DNA of 64,000 bases from Iris pallida (taxonomy: Eukaryota; Streptophyta; Magnoliopsida; Asparagales; Iridaceae), in assembly GCA_029216955.1 (NCBI GenBank), contig JANAVB010004019.1, forward strand, positions 1 to 64,000, in the 5' to 3' direction. The notes beneath the pieces are model-generated. The model searched no databases and had not been told where the DNA came from. It was given only the letters and a program-made list of their open reading frames with translations. How positions within the stretch are numbered: position 1 is the first letter of the stretch; every line of letters starts with the position of its first letter. Made by a program: the position numbers and the translations under genes. Positions 57,478 to 64,000 of the stretch are shown one piece after another.

Positions 57478-57676
57478 CTTCTTCAGAAATGAATCGTCTT
57501 TCTGTGCGGTCTTTATTTTGCTAAGCAGGATTTACCCTAGCTTCAACTGAGCTAGGTGCAGGTGTCGATACTCAATTCCGAGTTCGATACCCATCGCTTC
57601 AAGGTCTCGTCGTATCTCATTATTTAGGGCCAGTGATCCCATAAACATTCTGCTAAGTCTCATGTCTAATCTTTGC

Positions 57677-57957
57677 ACTTCCAGATGGTCCAGAAGGCTT
57701 TCAGATATTCAGCGACGCATCAGGAACTGGCCTCAGGTGCATACTTATGCAGAGAGATAAAGTCATCTCCTACGCTTCACGACAGTTGAAGCAGCACGAG
57801 AAAAACTATCCGACGTATGACCTAGAATTGGCGGCATTCGTGTTTGCATTGAAACTTTGGCGGCACTACCTCTATGGTGTGGCTTGCAGAATCTACATAG
57901 ATCATAAAAGTCTAAAATACTTGTTTATGCAACGAGAACTCAACTTACGACAGTGAC
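57677..57957 (+). pseudogene. RNase H segment of E, inverted
   Basis: The plus strand reads [79 protein letters not shown]: a typical gypsy RNase H with its catalytic D and E residues. Both flanks are in minus orientation: RT end (ADYYRRFVRSFSRL) to the right and the post-RNase H linker ([11 protein letters not shown]) to the left. So about 285 bp have been inverted in place. The adjoining end of the connection domain and the ADAL box are damaged at the breakpoints. Confidence 0.88.
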
Positions 57958-57959
57958 GT

Positions 57960-58960
57960 TGACTCAAACTCATCAGAGGCGAGAAAAGCTCCGCACGAAT
58001 CTTCGGTAGTAGTCTGCTAAGCCCAGGAAACTCCAAATGTCGATAGCCGAGGTAGGTCATTTCCAATCTACCTTTGCTTCAATCTTCTTTAGGTCCACTG
58101 CGACGCCTTCGGCAAATATTACATGTCCAAGGAATGTCACACTACTCATCCAGAACTCGCATTTACTCCGCTTGCATATAATTTGTTTTCATGCAGAGTC
58201 TGCAATACCGTCTTCAAGTATTTTGCATGCTCTTCTTGATTCTTTGTGTAGATAAGGATATCATCGATGAAACAAATTTATCTATTTAGGGTCGGAAGAC
58301 TCAGTTCATCAGATCCATGAAAGCGGCTGGGGCATTCGTCAAACCAAACGGCATGACTAGGAATTTATAATGACCATATCGAGTGCGGAAGGCAGACTTC
58401 GATACGTTATCGGACTTGATCTTCAACTGATGATAGCCTGAACAAAGCAATTTTTGAAAATATTGACGTGCCTTGCAGTTGGTCAAATAAGTCATCGATT
58501 CGTGGCAAGGGATACTTCCGCACGGTCGCCTTGTTGAGTTCACAATAGTCGATGCATAGCCGCATCGATCTATCCTTCTTTTTCATAAATAGTACGGGAG
58601 CTCCCCACGGAGAGATGCTAGGACGAATAAATCTGCGGTCTAGCAACTCTTGTAATTATACCTTCAGTTCTGCTGGAGCCATTCGGTAAGGCATTTTTGA
58701 TATCGGCCGTGTATCTGGGAAGGTGTGATGCTGAATTCTATTTCTCGATCCGACGGCATGCCAGGCATCTCGTCAGGGAAAATGTCAGAAAAATCTGCCA
58801 CAATATCAGTGCAATATCCTTCCTTGTATCTCGAATTGATGTCAAGTATCCCGCACCACCGAAATACAACATACGCCTCGTCGAGATTGTCGAAACCATC
58901 ATTGACGTCTTCGAGACCGTACCGCACGAATATGAGAACTCTGTCTCACTAGGAAGAAAA
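57960..58960 (-). pseudogene. Element E reverse transcriptase
   Basis: Minus strand. [104 protein letters not shown], then stops through the Y/F-x-D-D region (INLFHR*YPYLHK replaces the usual segment), CEFWMSSVTFLGHVI, GLADYYRRFV. It is broken by at least two frameshifts and several stops, including around the catalytic box. Confidence 0.88.
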
Positions 58961-59524
58961 CACCACTCTCTTCTCTGTGCACTCGATTGTTGCATGACAA
59001 GCGCCCAACCAATCTATGTCCAGATTATGTCGTACTCTTTGATGTCTAGTACGATGACTTCCAAAGATAGATTTTTTCCCGATGCAAATGTGGCTATTCC
59101 TACAAATAAAGTTCACAGGCATATCGACTCTCGATAGAGTGCTAACGCTAATGTTCATATCTAGTGATTGCATGGTTATTTTTTTTGCATAATCAGCAGA
59201 TATAAAACTATGCGTTGCACCCGAATCGAATAAAACCCGAGCAAGTATATTTTTATAGAGTAATATACCGGTTACAATAGTATCAGACGCGAATGCCTCG
59301 TCTGAGTTAGTGCATAAACTCGGCCTTGAGCTCCATGGCGTTGATTTTGCGGGTTCATGGGCACCGTATTTGCCTTGTAGTATAGGCACTTTATACTGAT
59401 TCGGAACGTTCCTTGGTGGGTTGTGTTGATTCGGAACATTTTCGGACAATGTGTAGCTATATGGCCTACCTCGCCACACTTGTAGCAAGTTCTCGTGACG
59501 CAATCGATTGTCCGGTGCCCACAC
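58961..59524 (-). pseudogene. Element E zinc knuckle to protease
   Basis: The zinc knuckle CYKCGEVGHIATHC is encoded at 59487-59448 in a neighbouring frame. The protease follows in a 191-codon frame: TGILLYKNILARVLFDSGATHSFISADYAKK with an intact D-S-G, then VDMPVNFICRNSHICIGKK and LDIDWLGACHATIECTEKRVVF. Confidence 0.87.
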
Positions 59525-60263
59525 CTACCGTATCTGTTACAGTATTGTCCACCATGGCCCCTGTTATCAAATGTGTTCGAACGTTTTTATACTCTTAATC
59601 CCCCGGCATCGTTAGAACGCTTGTTGAAGTTGTTACGGACGACATGCACGGCCTTTGCGACATACGACCAAAGATACGCTCACTATCGAGAACGACATTG
59701 TAGGATTCGCGGTAGGTTCGGCACCTTTGATTCATGACGTCCCTTCGCAGTTCGTCATTTAGGCCTTATTGAAAATGTTCGCACCAGACTTCCTTGTTGG
59801 GCAGAAAGGCACTGGCAAACTTTATGAGTATTGAGAAGTTCGAGTCATAATCATCAACACTCATATTCCCCTGTTGTAACATCATGAACTCGTCTTCTTT
59901 TTGACGACAGACGGCGCGAGGAACGTACTGCTCAATAAATGCTTCCTTGAATATTTTTCAGGAAATCGTGGTGTTGGTATCGGCTTCGTAGATTTTTTGC
60001 TTCTTAGCTGCCCACCAGTCGTAAGCCCTCAGTTGTAACTGTAACGTTGCACATGTTACCCTCTAGGACCCTTCAATGCTAAGCAGATTAAATAAGTCCT
60101 CAATCTCCGCGAGCGACCCCACTATCACATTAGGCTCTTCTCGGCTATTGAATTTAGGTGGTTCATCTTGCGGAACTCCTTTGCTTTGAACAAGAAGAAC
60201 AGTTATCATTTGCGGTTGAACTTCTTCCTCGAATTCATCTTGAACATCTTGCTGAAGAACAGA
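59525..60263 (-). pseudogene. Element E gag, 5'-truncated by F
   Basis: Minus strand, broken frames. A Glu/Gln-rich segment (60258-60063) ends LFNLLSIEGS. The capsid-like part follows: VTCATLQLQLRAYDWW, ISWKIFKEAFIEQYVPRAV, FMMLQQGNMSVDDYDSNFSIL, GLNDELRRDVMNQ. The N-terminal part lies beyond F. Confidence 0.78.
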
Positions 60264-61187
60264 TGACAACTCTAGAGGGGGGGTGAATAGAGTTTATAAT
60301 GAATATAACCAATTAAAAATTCAACTCTATCAGAATCTAAAAATTATCAGAGTAAATGCGGAAATAAATGAGAAGCAAGAGAGCATACGCAAACACAGCC
60401 GATTTTAACCTGGTTTCCCTCGTGGAGGACTAGTCCAGGCCTGAGAACTCTAGCTCAGGATTAAATCCACTATTTGTGAAATAGTAGTTACACCCCGTGC
60501 CTTTTCTTCAGAAGAGCACGTCAACTTCTTACAATGGATCGCAGTGGCGATGCTTGGAATTTTCCAAGCAATTTCTTGAACTCTTGCACAAGACTCCTAA
60601 CTAAGAGATGCTGAGCACTCGAGACTTAGAAAACTTGTGGCTAGCAGATGAAGAAGGGTATGGCTTATATTGAGCTTAGGAGAAAGAGAAGAGAAGATTT
60701 GATGAATGAAAATGAGAGAATTCTTGGCCTATTTATAGGTTTTTAACAGGCAGAATTCGGCCAGAATTATGGTAGAATTTTAAAAATTGGGCCGTTGGAC
60801 AACTAGCAACCAGCCAACCCTAAAAATTAGGGTGCTGATTTTTAGGGGACAGAGTTCGGCCCGAGCTCTGTGTGGAGGCAGAGTTCGGCCCGAACTCTGT
60901 CTCCAGAGCACAGAATTGGTCCAAGGGTCCAATGGGCTAAGTTTGGATGTGGAGCTTTGTGGGTTTTGGATAGGTTGTGGGTTGAGTCTCAAGAGCCTAG
61001 CATAACTCAGGTTACATTATTCTAGACTCAATAAATATAAAAGTACAGACGCGAAAACGACTTGTATTAGCACAACTGAGCTGTCGTCTGGCTTGAGAAT
61101 ATAGTCGTTGTGTGTCGTATTGAATTATCACAAGTATTATTTAGTCAATGTTATCAATATTTGGTTGACTGTGACTTTGTGTCAACA
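60264..61187 (-). repeat. 3' LTR of F
   Basis: 924 bp, minus-strand TGTTGACACAAAG...CTCTAGAGTTGTCA. Two palindromic copies of CAGAGTTCGGSCCGARCTCTG (60850-60870, 60879-60899) lie about 110-170 bp upstream of a TATAAATA box (60737-60730), consistent with U3 regulatory sequence. ACAGA (60259-60263) would be one TSD copy. Confidence 0.8.
60730..60737 (-). promoter_or_regulatory. TATA box in LTR of F
   Basis: TATAAATA on the minus strand, followed downstream by an AG/CT-rich leader (ATTCTCTCATTTTCATTC). Positioned as a U3/R promoter. Confidence 0.6.
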
Positions 61188-61189
61188 AT

Positions 61190-61196
61190 CTCCCCA
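61190..61196 (-). other. Polypurine tract of F
   Basis: GGGGAGA on the minus strand, two bases before TGTTGACAC. Several further GGGGGAG/GGGGAG runs lie upstream (61265, 61294, 61397), a habit of Sirevirus 3' ends. Confidence 0.7.
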
Positions 61197-61635
61197 TATT
61201 GATAATTGACAAAATAATAATTGTATATTCAATATCCACACCTGGACACATGTAACGACATAGCTCCCCCATAATAAGTGTCGAGCTTAAGAGTAGCTCC
61301 CCATAAACAATGCTGTGAATCTTTGTTAGCCTGTTAATAATATTATTCCAAAAGCATATATAAACCAAACAAACAGAAACAGAATATACACATAACTCCC
61401 CCTTTTTGGCATTTAGCAATATGAGATAGATAAATGATAACTGGCAAAACACACGTAATGGAGAAGAAACTGCATATAAAATAAGATAATGACCAAGAGT
61501 CATATAGAAACTAATAATAGAGTCTACCAAAGTCTCAAAAGCACATCACATAAGAAGTCTACTACAAATAAGTACATAAAAGTAACTAAAGCAGAATGTA
61601 AAAAACATAAACTAAGATCTCCAGTAGCAGCCTCA

Positions 61636-62930
61636 AGAAGCAGTCCAAAAACCATCATCGAGCACGAGAGGGCCGGCGTCGTCCGAAGGATCAGTAAAGG
61701 AACGACGTGGGTCCACGAATGCAGCATCTGGATCCATGTAGCGACGGACCCAAGGATCATCAATACGAAAGCCCTCACGATCGGGATCTCGCTCCATAGG
61801 AGTGGGCATGGTAGGATGGCGAGACATGGAATACCGGATGTCATGCAGCGAGTTGCTAATAGCACTCATCTGCAATGGTCCGATAATCCAGCTGAGTCCA
61901 ACGATCGTCCTCCAAAGTGAAACGATCTCGAAGCATGGTCTGAAGAGACTCAAGAGTGGCAGGAGGAGGAGGAGGATCCTGTCCGAGAGAGGGCATCTGG
62001 CTCATCCTCAGAATGCTCAGACACGACCGGTGAGCCAACGGCCGCGTGAAGCCTCCGTGCCTTGGAGAGAAAGGCAGGGCAGGTAAGAATGGACACTCAT
62101 CAAGCGGCACATGGAACGCACGAAAGATCATAGGAAGATATAAAGCATAAACCAAGGATCTTGGTTTCTTCCTACAGTTGATCATCCAATCCATCATTGT
62201 GCGTGGAAGATTGAAGGAACATGGAAGTGGAGATGGTATAAGGCCGATATTTCAAAATAAGTAACTTCATCGGTAGAGCCCGCTTTGGGTAGAATTGTGA
62301 AAATGATCCGATGAAGTTCATAAAAATAAGGTTAAGGAATTTAGCCAAAAGCTTACGAGGACGTGTGTTAGGGCTACACAAGTCGTCCTTGAAGCTTTCA
62401 AGTGAAATTCCTTCGGAAATTGGAAAGATCTTGCTTCAACAAGCTTTTCCCAAGAATTTGGCTCTTGAAGCTGAAGATATTCGCCAATTCAAAATCATCA
62501 AATGAGATATCGATACCCGCAACACATGAATAGATGCAAGTATCATCATGAGTCAAGTTGCAATAAAACATTTGTATGGCACTACGATAAATGACCGAAT
62601 TCGTGGTAACAAGTTCGTCAAGGCAAAGGTCATTAAAGAGTGCATCATATTGTAGAAAATTTTAAAGTTTATGGGGTGTCCCGCAAACACCGGACGTGTC
62701 CGAAAATAACTAAACCACTCATTGGATGCGTCTAGTGATATAAAAATTCGGTCGTCGAAAGTGTTTGGATCACGTGGACGTGGAGGATTGAACAACGGAT
62801 GGATTTGTTGTTCAATAGACGGTACAACGGGTGGTGCAACGGGCGGCTCAACGGAAGGAGAGCATTCGACGAGGACGCACCCTCGGTCGAAGTCTCTTCC
62901 CACGGTTGAGCAATCATGGAGCCATAACAC
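61636..62930 (-). pseudogene. Extra ORF of F between pol and 3' LTR
   Basis: Minus strand, frames broken several times. The N-terminus holds ETSTEGASSSNA then PPVAPPVVP. A middle part reads FDDRIFISLDASNEWFSYFRTRPVFAG, LLPRIRSFIVVPYKCFIA, ISFDDFELANIFSF. A later part reads RPRKLLAKFLNLIFMNFIGSFSQFYPKRA, then the C-terminus SLGQDPPPPPATLESLQTMLRDRF...DDRWTQLD...SNSLHDIRYSM...YMDPDAAFVDPRRSF. The style resembles uncharacterised proteins attached to many plant retrotransposons. No transmembrane env signature is visible. Confidence 0.5.
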
Positions 62931-63300
62931 AATATATAGATAATAATGAAAGAAATTTGAGATATAGGAAAGTAAGGAATTATACCTCAAAATATTGAAA
63001 GATTATGAAAGAGAATTGAAAACCAAGCCTCCTCCTTGAGTTTGGGGAAGAATGAAGCTCTAGAAAGGAGAAACTAGGGTTAGGATTTTGAGAGTTTGGA
63101 GTTGGAGAAGTAGAAAAGGTGGTAAGTAGGAAGGAGAGGGAAGAGAAACCAAAATTAAGGGGAGGGTTTCTCTTGGTCGGGTCAATTTATGACCATTGGA
63201 TCAACAATATGATCAACGGCTGTGCCTGTTCCCGGTTCTGGAACAGGCAGCCGAATTCGGCCCGAACTCTGGTAGGGACAGAGTTCGGCCCGAATTCCGA
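62931..63300 (-). promoter_or_regulatory. Promoter-like region of the F extra ORF
   Basis: Upstream of the extra ORF, the minus strand has two copies of the same GAATTCGGGCCGAACTCTG-type palindrome as the LTR (63299-63279 and 63272-63252), then CATAAATTGACC (~63189), a CT-rich leader (~63160-63000) and CTAACCCTAGTTTCTCC. Layout matches the LTR U3/leader, suggesting an internal second promoter. Confidence 0.4.
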
Positions 63301-63723
63301 TCCTGGGGACAGAACAGGAATCAGGCTGAGTGAGTCAAAAATTTGTTAAGTAAAGATAAAAACCAATATACTACATGAGTATAAGTACAGAAAAAGATCC
63401 AATAAGTAAATAGATGAATAGCAGAAAGTGAGTTCAAAGCAGTAATATGAAGTTTGAAAAATTAGTATTTCACATGTGATAGATAAAAATGAGCCATAAT
63501 AAACAAGGATTATATTGTAATTCAATATTTTGAAGCTGCCATAGGTTAGCTGCAGGGGCCGGATCCCAGCTAGCAGTAGTCCTGAGGACTAGTGCACCGT
63601 GTCGCTTAGGCTTTTACGCCTTGTTGTCAGAAGGGCCCTTTCGGCTTGTACCCATAGCACGTTCATCATGAGAGAATCATAATATACGATATTTACGCAG
63701 GTTTATTTTAATTTATAACAGAT
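63301..63723 (-). other. F non-coding stretch after pol
   Basis: No ORF. It includes a GC-rich, palindrome-containing part (GTAGTCCTGAGGACTAGTGC near 63577; GGCTTTTACGCC near 63610) and AT-rich sequence. Nothing else recognised. Confidence 0.4.
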
Positions 63724-64000
63724 TCATCTAAATTTCAAGTTCACGACAAAAAAATTGAAGCGCTCTTCGGATAATGGTTTGGTGAAGAAATCTGCTAACT
63801 GGTGATCAGTGTCAATAAATTCTTAAGTTAATCGTGCCATTTTGCTGATGATCACGCAAAAAGTGGTGTCGTATTTCAATGTGCTTGTGCGTGAGTGACA
63901 AATGGGGTTCTTAGTAAGATTTATTGCACTAGTGTTGTCACAAAAGATTGGAATATGCATGAAAGATAAATTATAGTCTTCAAGGGTTTGCTTCATCCAC
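63724..64000 (-). pseudogene. Copia RNase H C-terminus of F
   Basis: Minus strand: WMKQTLEDYNLSF, IPIFCDNTSAINLTKNPICHSRTSTLKY, one in-frame TAA, then EFIDTDHQLADFFTKPLSEERF, ending at TGA 63726-63724. CDNTSAI and HQLADFFTKPL are signature segments of Ty1/copia RNase H, with the catalytic Asp of CDN kept. The usual H-I-E-I-R-H-H-F segment is changed to TLKYDTTF. Confidence 0.9.

Larger units (their letters stand above)
54250..60263 (-). mobile_element. Decayed Tekay-like gypsy element E
   Basis: Minus strand: gag (interrupted at 60263 by F), protease, RT, an inverted RNase H segment, integrase with chromodomain-like tail, and 3' LTR (56050-54250). Its 5' LTR is off-window. GTTAC (54245-54249) would be one TSD copy. 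Stops and frameshifts are frequent throughout. Confidence 0.85.
60264..64000 (-). mobile_element. Sirevirus-like Ty1/copia element F, 3' part
   Basis: Minus strand. The RNase H C-terminus of copia pol (64000-63724) is followed by about 2.5 kb with an extra broken ORF and promoter-like sequence, then a polypurine tract and 3' LTR (61187-60264). The long region between pol and 3' LTR is typical of Sireviruses, some of which carry an env-like ORF there. It is inserted in gag of E; the rest of F is off-window. Confidence 0.78.

Noticed and set aside
62553..62990. Env-like glycoprotein in element F
   Set aside because: Location fits a Sirevirus env-like ORF, but I see no signal peptide or credible transmembrane segment within the real frame, so I only call it an extra ORF.

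Overview
This is an intergenic, transposon-packed stretch of a flowering-plant nuclear genome. I see no host protein gene, rRNA, tRNA, CRISPR array or prokaryotic feature. The plant assignment rests on lineages found only in plants (Tat-type Ty3/gypsy with a second, aRNase-H-type domain; Tekay-like Ty3/gypsy with a degenerate chromodomain tail; a Sirevirus-like Ty1/copia), on tRNA-Arg and tRNA-iMet type primer sites, and on long (TA)n arrays. I cannot name the species.

Left half (1-33891), from outside inward. A Ty1/copia gag (continuing at 33892) was split by a Tat-type gypsy element 'A' on the minus strand (33891 down to 24863, then 7309 down to 5548; its 3' LTR is off-window). A was invaded in its integrase by a complete Tekay-like element 'T1' on the plus strand (7310-24857, TSD GCAAT). 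T1 was itself hit twice: a solo LTR of a related family (B2, 12996-16802, minus) sits in its protease, and a 1270-bp LTR-like insert (S, 23247-24516) sits in its 3' LTR. Further left a second B-family LTR (B1, 1916-5547) sits in A, and a second Tat element 'A-prime' (1-1915) sits inside B1.

Right half (33892-64000). The copia gag/protease remnant (33892-34995) is followed by a copia-like LTR end, primer site and short internal region. The next LTR is split by element 'C' (36078-47912), a large-LTR gypsy-like element without gag-pol. C carries a foldback element inside a (TA)n array and a GC-rich poly(A)-tailed retroposon. Next come 'D' (48169-53792, a non-coding LTR element), an LTR end 'G' (53793-54249), 'E' (54250-60263, a decayed Tekay-like gypsy on the minus strand whose RNase H segment is inverted) and 'F' (60264-64000, a Sirevirus-like copia on the minus strand). 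Each of the last three interrupts the one before it.

All recognisable coding regions are broken by stops, frameshifts or insertions, so the locus looks like a graveyard. The points that stand out are: an antisense mini-gene with its own TATA box and poly(A) signal in the Tat element; an extra ORF with its own promoter-like region, sharing a palindromic motif with the LTR, in element F; the GC-rich chimeric retroposon; foldback elements tied to (TA)n arrays; the RNase H inversion in E; a Tat ORF whose start codon overlaps the primer-binding site; and a shared atypical primer region in T1 and C. Coordinates of LTR ends come from TG/CA termini and target-site duplications read by eye.
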